A stretch of DNA of 64,000 nucleotides from Pseudorhizobium banfieldiae (GCF_000967425.1 NZ_FO082820.1:2790001-2854000), one strand, 5' to 3'; counted from the first letter of the stretch, positions 35,933 through 44,663 are shown. A program made the numbers and translations. Notes: generated by a model not told the origin, from the letters alone.

Positions 35933-38001
35933 CGAAGGACAACCAGAGTACGGCCCTCAAGCTCGAACTCCTGATCCTGCTCTACTTCCACGCCTCGCAG
36001 CGACGGATCCGCCGTCGTGAGTTCGAGGATCCAGCGCCCCTCAACCATTGGCGGAATGTAAAAGGGGACGTTGCCTTCGAACGGGTTGAAAAGCACCAGC
36101 ACGTTAGACCAGAGACCCTCCTCACGCTCGAGATCGACGCGACGGAGGTTGAGACCAAGGGTCGTGCCTTCCTGCCAATGCTCGGGAAGCTGCTCACCCC
36201 CACCCGCGTTGAACCAGCGAACCTCCATGCCGTCGCGCCAGTTTTCACGGCGGAAGATGGGCTGCTCCTTCCGCAAGGCGATGATGTGACGGGTGAACTC
36301 CCGCAACTGCTCGTTCGTCTCGGGAAGCCCCTCCCAGCGGACCCAGGAAATCTCGCTGTCCTGGCAATAGCCGTTGTTGTTTCCCATCTGGCTGCGGCCG
36401 AATTCATCGCCGCCGAGGAGCATCGGTGTTCCGTGAGAAAGGAAGAGGGTCGCCAGGAAGTTGCGCTTCTGGCGCTCGCGAACCCCATTGATGGCCTCAT
36501 CCTCTGTGGGGCCCTCAGCGCCATAGTTATAGCTGCGGTTGTCGTTATGGCCGTCGTTGTTGTCCTCGCCATTCGCCTCGTTGTGCTTTTCGTTGTAGGA
36601 GACGAGATCATTCAGCGTGAACCCGTCATGGGCGGCGATGAAGTTGACACTTGCCCAGGGCCGGCGACCGCGCAGGTCGTAGATATCGCCGGACCCCAGC
36701 AGACGAGCCGCAAAGTCGGGTGCGACGTTATCGCCCTTCCAGTAGTCCCGGATGGTGTCGCGATACTTGTCGTTCCATTCTGCCCAGCCTGGCGGGAAGC
36801 CGCCAACCTGATATCCGCCGGGCCCGATGTCCCATGGCTCGCCGATCAGCTTCACCTTCGACAGGACAGTATCCTGCGTCACCGCATCGAAGAAGCCGCC
36901 ACGCTGGTCGAAGCCCTCCGGTTCGCGGCCCAGAATTGTTCCGAGGTCGAAGCGGAAGCCGTCGACATGCATGTGCTGCACCCAATAGCGTAGCGAATCC
37001 ATGATCAGCTGCAATACCCGCGGATGGGACGTGTTGACGGTGTTTCCGGTCCCGGTGTCGTTGATGTAGTAGCGGTGCTGGTCCGGCATGGTCCGGTAGT
37101 AAGAGAAGTTGTCAATACCCTTGAAAGAGAGTGTCGGCCCCAGCTCGTTACCTTCAGCCGTGTGGTTGTAGACGACGTCAAGTATCACCTCGATGCCGGC
37201 ATCATGGTAATTTCTGACCATCTCCCGGAAGCCTTCCAGCCCCCGCGGGCCGTAGTAGCGGGATGCGGGTGCGAAGAAGCCGAGAGTGTTATAGCCCCAG
37301 AAATTATGGAGCCCCTTGTCGAGGAGGTGCTGGTCGTCCGGGAAGTAGTGAACCGGCATCAGTTCCACCGACGTGATCCCGAGGCTTCTGATGTAGTCCA
37401 CCGAGGCAGCGTGACCCATGCCGTCGAACGTACCGCGCAGTTCCTGAGGAACCGCGGGATTGAGTTGCGTGAAGCCCTTCACATGTGTTTCGTAGACAAC
37501 GGCTGAGGACCACGGGATGTTGGGCCGGTTCGCATCATGCCAATCGAATCCGTTCGGATCAACGACGCGGCATTTGGGCATGAATGGAGCGCTGTCCCGA
37601 TCGTCGAATGTCAGATCCCTGTCATCGTGAAGAAGGTCGTAGGCAAAGTGGGCATCGTTCCAATCCACGTCTCCCACAAGCTCTCGTGCATACGGATCGA
37701 CAAGAAGCTTGTTCGGATTGAAGCGATGTCCGTTATCGGGATCATAAGGGCCGTAGACGCGATAGCCGTAAAGGGCTCCGGGTTTCAACCCGGGGACGTA
37801 GCCGTGCCAGATCTCGTTCGTATATTCGGGCAGCTCAAGCCGCGCGATCTCAGCCCTGCCGCTGCTGTCGAAAAGGCAGAGCTCGACCCTTTCGGCGTGG
37901 GCGGAGAAAAGAGCGAAGTTGGTGCCTTCGCCGTCATAGATCGCACCGAGCTCAGTCCAGCTGCCCGGCAGGATGTTGAAAATCGCGTTGTCGCTTTTCA
38001 T
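35923..38001 (-). CDS. glgX: Glycogen debranching enzyme GlgX
   Basis: GH13 isoamylase-type enzyme of 692 residues that removes alpha-1,6 branches from glycogen. It has an N-terminal CBM48 domain (GTNFALFSAHAERVELCLFD), the catalytic barrel with VYETHVKGFTQLNP, DVVYNHTAEGNELGP, VDGFRFDLGTILGRE (nucleophile Asp), KLIGEPWD (acid Glu) and NFIAAHDGFTLNDLVSYNEKHN, and a C-terminal beta domain. I start at the ATG at 38001. A 13-base-pair hairpin ends right before this ATG and contains the ribosome-binding site. Starts further upstream at 38013 or 38031 are possible. Confidence 0.94.
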   Translation of the reverse strand: MKSDNAIFNILPGSWTELGAIYDGEGTNFALFSAHAERVELCLFDSSGRAEIARLELPEYTNEIWHGYVPGLKPGALYGYRVYGPYDPDNGHRFNPNKLLVDPYARELVGDVDWNDAHFAYDLLHDDRDLTFDDRDSAPFMPKCRVVDPNGFDWHDANRPNIPWSSAVVYETHVKGFTQLNPAVPQELRGTFDGMGHAASVDYIRSLGITSVELMPVHYFPDDQHLLDKGLHNFWGYNTLGFFAPASRYYGPRGLEGFREMVRNYHDAGIEVILDVVYNHTAEGNELGPTLSFKGIDNFSYYRTMPDQHRYYINDTGTGNTVNTSHPRVLQLIMDSLRYWVQHMHVDGFRFDLGTILGREPEGFDQRGGFFDAVTQDTVLSKVKLIGEPWDIGPGGYQVGGFPPGWAEWNDKYRDTIRDYWKGDNVAPDFAARLLGSGDIYDLRGRRPWASVNFIAAHDGFTLNDLVSYNEKHNEANGEDNNDGHNDNRSYNYGAEGPTEDEAINGVRERQKRNFLATLFLSHGTPMLLGGDEFGRSQMGNNNGYCQDSEISWVRWEGLPETNEQLREFTRHIIALRKEQPIFRRENWRDGMEVRWFNAGGGEQLPEHWQEGTTLGLNLRRVDLEREEGLWSNVLVLFNPFEGNVPFYIPPMVEGRWILELTTADPSLRGVEVEQDQEFELEGRTLVVLRRA

Positions 38002-38002
38002 A

Positions 38003-38041
38003 CGTCGCCCCATTGAAGAACCATCTAACAATGGGGCGACG
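38003..38041 (-). promoter_or_regulatory. Hairpin covering the glgX ribosome-binding site
   Basis: CGTCGCCCCATTG and its perfect complement, separated by 13 bases. In the glgX mRNA the 3' arm holds the GGGGCGA ribosome-binding sequence and ends one base before the ATG, so folding would block translation. Confidence 0.6.
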
Positions 38042-38070
38042 CAGCATTCGTTCCCGCAGAAGCAGCCGAT

Positions 38071-38274
38071 TTAGCGCTTTACGGTGCCGGTGGAACTGTC
38101 GACTGGGCTTTGGCCGCCGGTTCCGCTCTGGGGGGTCGGGTCGGCGTCTGTCGGAGCAGAAGCAGCAGGGCCACCCGGCGGCGTATTATCGACGGTGTCG
38201 GACTGGTTGTTGCCGCCATCGCTGCAGGCACTGAGGAGCAGGCCAGCAGCCAGGGCAATTGTGAGCTTCTTCAT
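38071..38274 (-). CDS. Small lipoprotein, unknown function
   Basis: A 67-residue lipoprotein precursor: KKLTIALAAGLLLSAC gives a signal peptide with lipobox LSAC (Cys17). The mature part of about 50 residues is Pro/Thr/Ser/Gly-rich and disordered. AGGAAGGA precedes the ATG at 38274. It lies 30 bases upstream of the glgX 5' hairpin on the same strand and could be co-transcribed with glgX. The upstream part of the same frame (to 38592) is not coding. Confidence 0.8.
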   Translation of the reverse strand: MKKLTIALAAGLLLSACSDGGNNQSDTVDNTPPGGPAASAPTDADPTPQSGTGGQSPVDSSTGTVKR

Positions 38275-38443
38275 TGGTTTTCCTTCCTCATGTCTGTCGA
38301 TCCGGCATGCCCTGAAGGTTTGCCTCGCGGTATCGCGGCAGACACCATTCCGCGTCTTCGTTCCCGCGGATAACTTTGAGGCCCCCTCACGGGTTCCCTT
38401 TCGAGCAAAGCGCCTATTTCTCCCGCTACGGAGGAATGAAGAC

Positions 38444-38710
38444 ATGAGCACGTTGACACCCGAGGAACTGGAAGGTCGGCTCAATGCCCACCGGGAACTG
38501 CTGATCGACATGCTCGCCGCCATGATCGGCGGTGAAATGCAGATCACCCGGTTTATCCAGAGGCTTCGCGACGACGCGACCTTCAAGGACAACGAAGAGG
38601 ATCCCGGCGTACTCCCCGAGGGTGGCTTCGCGATCGAGAATGCCGCCGCCCGGGAGCTGCGAACGGTTCTTCAGGCGGCGCAAGCACGTGCTGCTGCAGA
38701 CGCCTCCTAG
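38444..38710 (+). CDS. Small hypothetical protein
   Basis: An 88-residue soluble protein. The N-terminal half LTPEELEGRLNAHRELLIDM predicts a helix, followed by QITRFIQRLRDDATFKDNEE and an Ala-rich C-terminal helix. No family is recognised with certainty, though similar small proteins occur in rhizobia. The ATG at 38444 follows CGGAGGAATGAAGAC, with GGAGG ten bases upstream. I see no EcfG promoter. Confidence 0.7.
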   Translation: MSTLTPEELEGRLNAHRELLIDMLAAMIGGEMQITRFIQRLRDDATFKDNEEDPGVLPEGGFAIENAAARELRTVLQAAQARAAADAS

Positions 38711-38820
38711 GCGCCATAATCGTGACAGGCTCGACACATTCGCGTCTCATATGTGGAACATGATGGCCACCACGCTCGTTCACTCACCATATCGCCAAAC
38801 GCGTATGGAGGGAGGCACAG

Positions 38821-38898
38821 ATGGTCAAGGATTGGGTCGAAGCCGCCGGACTCGTGATGGTCGTCGCCGCCTGTTACATGATGGTGGTTCCGATCTGA
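38821..38898 (+). CDS. Tiny hydrophobic peptide, 25 residues
   Basis: A 25-residue open frame beginning MVKDWVEAAGLVMVVAACYM, with one predicted membrane helix. It is preceded by an excellent ribosome-binding site, GGAGGGAGG, five bases before the ATG. It resembles other tiny membrane peptides in its size and helix. No database support could be checked. Confidence 0.5.
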   Translation: MVKDWVEAAGLVMVVAACYMMVVPI

Positions 38899-38908
38899 CA
38901 GGTCTGGG

Positions 38909-39964
38909 TCATTCCGATCGTTGTGAGAAATAGGCCGCCGCGGCCGCGACATCTTCGGGCTCGAGATTTTTCGCCACCTCATTCATCAGGTGGCTATACT
39001 TGGTTCCGCCCCGTACACCGTCGACGAACAGCTGAAGCTGGCGAGTGAGATAAGGGCGGCTCAGCCCGGAAAGCCTCGGATAGGCTGGATTTCCATCGGG
39101 CTTCTCGTGACAGGACAGGCAGGCCGGGATCTTGTCGGCAGCGCGTCCCTGTTGTGCCAGTATTCGGCCCTGCTCGACCAGTCCGGCATCGACGTCCGCA
39201 GGATTGCGCACTGACCGCTCCTGTCCGGCATAGTACCGTGCGAGGTCCCCGAACGCTTCCTCGGGAAGCGAACTGACCGCCAGTTGCATGATACCGCTTG
39301 CACGCCTGCCGTCAGCATAAGCACGTAGGCTTTCGACCAGATAGGTCTCCGACTGTCCCGCAAGGCTCGGCACGAGGCTCTCCGCATTAAGCCTCCGCTC
39401 CGCATGGCAGCTTTCGCAGCTGAGAGGCAGATTATCCACCTCTCCTTCCATGGGTGGCGGGTAGAGCCCCGACAGCTCCCGGTAGCGTTCGGCCTCCATG
39501 CTGGGTAGGTGGCGCAGGAAGGCGACTATGGACCATACTTCGTCAGGACGCTTCTGGGTCGGCCAGGCCGGCATGCCGGTGAACCTCACCCCGTGCTGGA
39601 CGATCTCGAACAACTGCTCGTCCGTCCAGCTCGAAATCACGGGCACCAGATCCGGCGGCTCCGGAAGCATCTGCTTCACCGTCTCCGATCTCGGCCGCGC
39701 CGGTGAGCCGTGGCACATGGCGCAGCCGATTTCGTAGTGGCCTGCTGCAGGAGGAAGCAAGGCTGGATGGTCCAGCGGCGGAGCTTCATGCGAAAGCGCG
39801 GCGGTGCGGACGGAATTCCGCATGACCCAGTGAAGAAACCAGTCGGTAACTGCCCAGTGCCCGGTACTCGCCCTGACGCCGATCAGGCCCGACCAACCCA
39901 CCAGAAGTCCGACGACCGGGAGCAGGACAGCCGCTGCGATGATGTACTTGCGCCGGACGATCAC
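38909..39964 (-). CDS. Three-heme cytochrome c
   Basis: Membrane-anchored c-type cytochrome of 351 residues. The N-terminal YIIAAAVLLPVVGLLVGW is a signal anchor. Three CxxCH heme sites are seen: CAMCH (about residue 90), CESCH (about 185) and CLSCH (about 290), with HGVRFTGMPAWP and LAGQSETYLVESLRAYADG as typical heme-pocket sequences. The last two domains resemble cytochrome c4. The start is GTG at 39964 with GGGAGGG upstream, overlapping the preceding gene by four bases. It is the last gene of the cytochrome oxidase operon and probably donates electrons to it. Confidence 0.88.
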   Translation of the reverse strand: MIVRRKYIIAAAVLLPVVGLLVGWSGLIGVRASTGHWAVTDWFLHWVMRNSVRTAALSHEAPPLDHPALLPPAAGHYEIGCAMCHGSPARPRSETVKQMLPEPPDLVPVISSWTDEQLFEIVQHGVRFTGMPAWPTQKRPDEVWSIVAFLRHLPSMEAERYRELSGLYPPPMEGEVDNLPLSCESCHAERRLNAESLVPSLAGQSETYLVESLRAYADGRRASGIMQLAVSSLPEEAFGDLARYYAGQERSVRNPADVDAGLVEQGRILAQQGRAADKIPACLSCHEKPDGNPAYPRLSGLSRPYLTRQLQLFVDGVRGGTKYSHLMNEVAKNLEPEDVAAAAAYFSQRSE

Positions 39965-40596
39965 AGACGCCCTCCCGAATGTTCGCGTGGCCCCAAGGCC
40001 GAGGACAGCAGCAGGACGCCGCCGAGGAGATAGACGACCGCTCCGACGAGCAACATCACGACGCCGCCGGCCTGCTGGTCGACGGCAGCCCCCAGCGTGA
40101 CGCCGAAGCATGTGACGTTTTCGGTGCCGTAGAGCGGTCGCGGTGACAGCGAAAGCAGGGCACCGAGCAAGGTCATGTGCATGGACGTGAACAGCAGGCC
40201 GAAGGTGCCGGCAAGCTGACGAGCCTCCCGCCCCTCCTGGGCGCCGCCAAGGCAGGAAAGCCAGAGCAGCAGTCCGGCCGCGAGAAACGTCGCCTGCTCC
40301 AGCGCCGTGATGATCCAGAACGCCTCAGCCATCACCCGCGCAGCCGGAAGATGCCATCCCCATACTGCCAGGAGTTCAACGAGGGAGGCGATGACCGGTG
40401 TGAACCACGGCCAGCGCACAGTAAGGTCATGACGGGAGCCGGACAGCCCGACTGCAAGCAGCGGAGCAGCGCCTGCCACCACCGACATGTGGACGATCAT
40501 GTGTATAGTGAAGGATTCCCGTCCGCCGAAGGGCAGTACGATGATCCATGCCACCGCCAAGAGAAGCAGACCCGTCGCGAGAGACGCCCTCCTCAT
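39961..40596 (-). CDS. Cytochrome c oxidase assembly protein, CtaG (caa3) family
   Basis: Integral membrane protein of 211 residues with about six helices. HMIVHMSVVAGAAPLLAVGL and TSMHMTLLGALLSL, with conserved His/Met pairs, are marks of the caa3_CtaG family, which helps insert copper into some oxidases. The ATG at 40596 overlaps the upstream stop by four bases; a GTG at 40605 is an alternative. It lies inside the oxidase operon, consistent with its role. Confidence 0.85.
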   Translation of the reverse strand: MRRASLATGLLLLAVAWIIVLPFGGRESFTIHMIVHMSVVAGAAPLLAVGLSGSRHDLTVRWPWFTPVIASLVELLAVWGWHLPAARVMAEAFWIITALEQATFLAAGLLLWLSCLGGAQEGREARQLAGTFGLLFTSMHMTLLGALLSLSPRPLYGTENVTCFGVTLGAAVDQQAGGVVMLLVGAVVYLLGGVLLLSSALGPREHSGGRL

Positions 40597-40976
40597 TGGT
40601 AACACCCGTCGATGAGGATCAGCGGGATGGCGACATAGATTACGGCGACGAAGCTCAGCCCCGACAGAAGCAGCGTGGCAAAACCCTGGAAGCGGCGGCG
40701 GTCCAGGGCCGTCGGTTGGTCATGCGGCGGATCGCCCGAGCCGAACCCCCACTGACGCCAGGCGAGATAGGCCGACAGGACAATCATTGCCAATGCAAGC
40801 AGCGTGACCGCGCCAAGCGCAACCCTGATCTTGCCGAACTCGATGCCCCAAAGGGCAGCCTTCTCGCAATAGATCGCGACTACGACGTAGCAGACCATAA
40901 AGTGCAGCGCCCAGACGACCGGCGCCGTGAACAGCGTCCACAGGGTTTCGACTTCGCGGGGCAGGATGTGTCGCAT
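40593..40976 (-). CDS. Membrane protein of the oxidase operon, unknown function
   Basis: A 127-residue protein with about three transmembrane helices (around residues 18-37, 52-72 and 98-120), starting MRHILPREVETLWTLFTAPV. It lies between the fused subunit I/III gene (three-base gap) and the CtaG-type assembly gene (four-base overlap), a position in which small membrane proteins of oxidase operons are often found. It could be a subunit IV-like or assembly protein. That is inference from position only. Confidence 0.8.
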   Translation of the reverse strand: MRHILPREVETLWTLFTAPVVWALHFMVCYVVVAIYCEKAALWGIEFGKIRVALGAVTLLALAMIVLSAYLAWRQWGFGSGDPPHDQPTALDRRRFQGFATLLLSGLSFVAVIYVAIPLILIDGCYQ

Positions 40977-40979
40977 GGC

Positions 40980-43490
40980 CTACCTCATCAACGGAAAGAG
41001 GCCAAGCACGCCAAAGGATGCCACGGCGGTTACGGTCAGGAAGTGCCAGTAAAGGGTGACGTTGACGATGTCCTGGTCATAGCGCGCGGTCATCCTGCCG
41101 GTGAGGCTTCGAGCGAGGCAATATCCCTGCATGATGCAGCCAGCCCCCGCATGGACCACGGTCCAGATCGCAATGATCCAGACCGTAGCCGGATAGACGT
41201 GGATGGTCGGCTGCATGTCGTGGGTATAGGGGCCGAGCAGCCCGGCCACTGCGGCGGCGACCGTGACGATCAGGGACAGGCCGATTGCGGCCCGGGCTCC
41301 ACCTGCCCTGTCCTTTCGGTTGAGGTGTCGCGCAGCCAGCATGAGGCCCCATGAAATGAGAAACAGCACGAGTGCCGTCATCGGCCAGAGGATGCCGGGC
41401 CCGCCGAGACCCGCAGTGAAGTCGCCATGGATGGTCCAGTAGAAGAAGTAGCCGAACATCAGGCTGGCAAAGGCTGTGCCGTCACCCACCATGGTGATGA
41501 ACATCGCCCACCACCCGACGGAAGCCGGGCCTGACCGGTAGATCGGCAGGCGCTTGCCCAGGCCGACATCCATGTCCGGGGCCTCCGGTATCTCTGCCGT
41601 GCCCGTCCATAGCCAGTAGAGGATGGCAAGGAGGGTGATAATGGCGCAGACGATCGTCACCGCCCACCAATGGAATGTCAGCGCGATGAAGACGCCACCT
41701 AGTGCCATGGCGGCGATGATTGTGACATGGGACGTGCCTCCCACGCGCAGGCACTGGATAGGCTCCGCGTCCAGCACTGAGGTGACGAGCGTTTCGCGTC
41801 GACCCGACTTGGCATCCGGAAGGTAATAGCGTCCTTCGTCGATATTCTTCTGGAGGTCTGGCTGGTCCCAGAGTGGATAGCGGCTCTCGATGATCGGAAC
41901 CGATCGCATGCCCCAGTTCTCATCGGGATCGTTCGTCCATTCAAGCGTCCCGGATCGCCAGGGATTGAGGTCCCCAATCTTCGGCTTGGGCCTGAAGATG
42001 TCCACGACGATGGTGAGGACGCCGCTGGCGAAGATGAAGGCGCCGATGGTGGAGACCAGGTTGAACCAGTCCCAGCCGATATCCTCGGGATATGTGAAGA
42101 CCCGGCGCGGCATGCCGCGAAGCCCCGACAAATGCATCGGGAAGAACCCGACATTGAAGCCGATGAACATCAGCCAGAAGGCCACCTTGCCCCAAGCATC
42201 GCTCAGCTTCTTGCCGGTGACGAACGGGAAGTAATAGTAGATGCCGGCAACCACCGGGAACAGCATCCCGCCGATCAGCACGTAGTGCAGGTGGGCCACG
42301 ATGAAATAGGTATCGTGCGCCTGCCAGTCGAACGGCACCAGCGCCACCATGACGCCCGTCAACCCGCCGATCACGAAGGTGATCAGGCCGCCAGCACCGA
42401 ACAGCATGGGCACCGAGAATATCACCCGGCCGGCAAGCATCGTCGCGATGAAGACGAATATCTGCACGCCTGTCGGAATGACAACTGCCTCCGACGCCGC
42501 AGAAAAGAAGGCAAGCGATATCTGCGGCAGGCCGGTGGTGAACATGTGGTGGACCCACAGGCCAAAACTCAGGAATCCGGTTCCCACCGCCGCAAGCACG
42601 ATCCAAGAATAGCCCACGATCGGCCGCTGGGAAAAAGTCGGCACGATCATCGCCATCAGCGCGATGGCCGGCAGGAAGATGATGTAGACCTCCGGATGCC
42701 CGAATATCCAGAACAGATGCTGCCAGAGGAGCGGGTCCCCGCCGCGCTCTGCGTCGAAGAACGGCCAGTCGAACATCCGCTCCATTTCGAAGAGGAGGTC
42801 GCCAGCAATCAGCGGCGGGAACGCGAACAGGATCATACCCGCCACGATCAGCAGATACCATGCAAACATCGGCATCATGTTGATCCGCATGCCGGGCGCG
42901 CGGCATTTCATGATCCCGACGATGATCTCGACGGCGGCAGCGATGGATGCGACCTCGATAAAGGAGAGGCCCAGCAACCATATGTCAGCGCCGATCCCCG
43001 AGAATTCCTTGTTCGTCGCCAGGGGCGGATACATGAACCAGCCGGTGCTCGGCGCCGAATTGAAGAAGATCGAGCCGCAGACGAAGATGCCACCGAGGAG
43101 AAAGCTCCAGAAGCCGAAGGCGGAGAGGCGCGGAAACGGCAGTTCCCGGGCGCCCAGCATGGAGGGAAGGAGGAAGATCGCGATCGCCTCGAAGATCGGT
43201 ACGGCAAACAGGAACATCATCACTGTGCCGTGCAGGGTGAAGGCCTGGTTGAAGAAATCGGCCGTCAGCAGATCATTGTCCGGCACCGCGAGTTGCAGCC
43301 GCATCAGCAATGCAAGCACGCCAGCAAACAGCATGAAGCCGAATGAGGCGACGCCGTACCAGAGGCCGATTTCGCTGTTGTTGACGGAGGTCCAGTAACG
43401 CCAGCCGCCCGGCGTCTTCCAGACCTTCCGCAGTCGCTCCTCCTGCGCAGCCCGCTCCTCGGGAGAGAAATCGCCGAGTACCTCTGTCAT
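40980..43490 (-). CDS. ctaD: Cytochrome c oxidase subunits I and III, fused
   Basis: Heme-copper oxidase polypeptide of 836 residues. Residues about 25-560 are subunit I with twelve helices, including QAFTLHGTVMMFLFAVPI (low-spin heme His), WLFWIFGHPEVYIIFLP-type HPEVY (CuB His-Tyr) and HDTYFIVAHLHYVLIGG (heme a3 His). From about residue 630 the chain continues as subunit III with helices and the HAGAGCIMQG and YDQDIVNVTLYWHFLTVT region. Fusion of I and III is known in caa3-type oxidases. The start at 43490 overlaps the ctaC stop by four bases. Confidence 0.94.
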   Translation of the reverse strand: MTEVLGDFSPEERAAQEERLRKVWKTPGGWRYWTSVNNSEIGLWYGVASFGFMLFAGVLALLMRLQLAVPDNDLLTADFFNQAFTLHGTVMMFLFAVPIFEAIAIFLLPSMLGARELPFPRLSAFGFWSFLLGGIFVCGSIFFNSAPSTGWFMYPPLATNKEFSGIGADIWLLGLSFIEVASIAAAVEIIVGIMKCRAPGMRINMMPMFAWYLLIVAGMILFAFPPLIAGDLLFEMERMFDWPFFDAERGGDPLLWQHLFWIFGHPEVYIIFLPAIALMAMIVPTFSQRPIVGYSWIVLAAVGTGFLSFGLWVHHMFTTGLPQISLAFFSAASEAVVIPTGVQIFVFIATMLAGRVIFSVPMLFGAGGLITFVIGGLTGVMVALVPFDWQAHDTYFIVAHLHYVLIGGMLFPVVAGIYYYFPFVTGKKLSDAWGKVAFWLMFIGFNVGFFPMHLSGLRGMPRRVFTYPEDIGWDWFNLVSTIGAFIFASGVLTIVVDIFRPKPKIGDLNPWRSGTLEWTNDPDENWGMRSVPIIESRYPLWDQPDLQKNIDEGRYYLPDAKSGRRETLVTSVLDAEPIQCLRVGGTSHVTIIAAMALGGVFIALTFHWWAVTIVCAIITLLAILYWLWTGTAEIPEAPDMDVGLGKRLPIYRSGPASVGWWAMFITMVGDGTAFASLMFGYFFYWTIHGDFTAGLGGPGILWPMTALVLFLISWGLMLAARHLNRKDRAGGARAAIGLSLIVTVAAAVAGLLGPYTHDMQPTIHVYPATVWIIAIWTVVHAGAGCIMQGYCLARSLTGRMTARYDQDIVNVTLYWHFLTVTAVASFGVLGLFPLMR

Positions 43491-44551
43491 TTCAGCCCCG
43501 CAAGGTAAGTGGCGATACGTTCGGCATCTCCGTCTGGAAGCATCCCGAAGGACGGCATCCGTGATCCTGGCTTGATCTCGGAGGGGTGACGAATGAAGCG
43601 GGCGACATTTTCCGGCGTGTTTGGCATGGTTCCGGCGCCGACGCTGCCGCGCGCGCCGAAGGCGGTGAGGTTCGGACCGATCCTCCCCTGCGCCTCCGTT
43701 CCGTCGATCGCATGGCAGGCTCCACAGCCGTGTCGCAGAAAAAGGGCATGCCCCTCGCTGGCTCCATCGGTCTCGGCTGTTCCGCTCCCCGCAAGCCACG
43801 CCTCGAAATCCGAGGGCTCGAGTGCCTCCACGAAGAAAGCCATCAGCGCATGCGACGGACCGCAGAACTCGGCACAAACACCGCGATAGATGCCGGGCTT
43901 GGACGCCTCCAGCATGATGTGATTGGTTCGGCCCGGAATCATGTCCATCTTGCCCCCGAGGGAGGGAACCCAGAAGGAGTGGATGACGTCCGGAGACTTG
44001 ACGAGGAAGACCACACGCTGGCCGACCGGCATCTTTATCTCGTTCGCACGTTCCAGAAGGACCTCGCCTTGCTCATCCAGATAGCGCACCCGCCACCAAA
44101 ACTGTTCTCCGGTAACCTCGATCTTGCGAACGCCCTCTGCAATGGCCGAAGACCAGGGTCGCAGGTTTGGGATCAGCCAGACGGCGTAGGAAAGGAGCAT
44201 CGTCAGCACGATCACCGGACCGATCGCCCCGCACCAGAGAATGACGCGACCGGCCACCCGTTCAGAATGCGGCTCGCGCGCCTTGCGTGCGGCATAGAAC
44301 AGCACCAGCACCACGGCGGCCCAAATCAGGCCACCTCCGATCAGCATGACGTAGAAAAGGCGGGCCACGTCAGAAGCCTCGGGACCGGCCGGATCCAGGG
44401 CAGACTGAATACCGCTGCAGGAGGTCAGCAGGGGAACGGCGATTACCCAAGGGGTGTGCCTAAATAGTCTCTGCCTCCGCTCGACAAGGCGGGCAGTGAG
44501 GTGCCTTGGCTCGTCTCTTCCAACGCTCAGGCAAGCTGTATGTCGCGTCAA
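43487..44551 (-). CDS. ctaC: Cytochrome c oxidase subunit II with fused cytochrome c domain (caa3 type)
   Basis: Subunit II lipoprotein. It has a signal segment WVIAVPLLTSC with lipobox LTSC, two transmembrane helices, the CuA domain with HSFWVPSLGGKMDMIPG and CAEFCGPSHALM, and a C-terminal cytochrome c domain with CGACH and a distal Met in SRMPSFGM. The start is uncertain: no ATG lies near the signal peptide. The TTG at 44551 (after GGGGGGTGAA) and the GTG at 44581 are the nearest standard starts, giving 34 or 44 residues before RLFRHTPWV. An EcfG-type promoter lies at 44600-44624. It begins the oxidase operon (ctaC, fused ctaDE, membrane protein, CtaG type, cytochrome c). Confidence 0.9.
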   Translation of the reverse strand: MTRHTACLSVGRDEPRHLTARLVERRQRLFRHTPWVIAVPLLTSCSGIQSALDPAGPEASDVARLFYVMLIGGGLIWAAVVLVLFYAARKAREPHSERVAGRVILWCGAIGPVIVLTMLLSYAVWLIPNLRPWSSAIAEGVRKIEVTGEQFWWRVRYLDEQGEVLLERANEIKMPVGQRVVFLVKSPDVIHSFWVPSLGGKMDMIPGRTNHIMLEASKPGIYRGVCAEFCGPSHALMAFFVEALEPSDFEAWLAGSGTAETDGASEGHALFLRHGCGACHAIDGTEAQGRIGPNLTAFGARGSVGAGTMPNTPENVARFIRHPSEIKPGSRMPSFGMLPDGDAERIATYLAGLK

Positions 44552-44599
44552 TTCACCCCCCGGTATTCCCGTCCGCGTCACCCTAAGGCCTCGTGGCGT

Positions 44600-44624
44600 A
44601 ACCGATCCAAAGAAGATTTGTTCC
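44600..44624 (-). promoter_or_regulatory. EcfG-type promoter of the cytochrome oxidase operon
   Basis: On the minus strand: GGAAC, 17 bases, GTT, ending 18 bases before the GTG and 48 bases before the TTG candidates for ctaC. It is divergent from the site at 44664. Confidence 0.6.
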
Positions 44625-44663
44625 CGGAAGGGGTTCAAGTTAAATTTCAAGGGGAAAGAAAGT

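Noticed and set aside
38002..38060. An EcfG promoter before glgX
   Set aside because: A GTTCC is present on the plus strand, but the only AAC in range is 20 bases away, beyond the usual 16-18 spacing.
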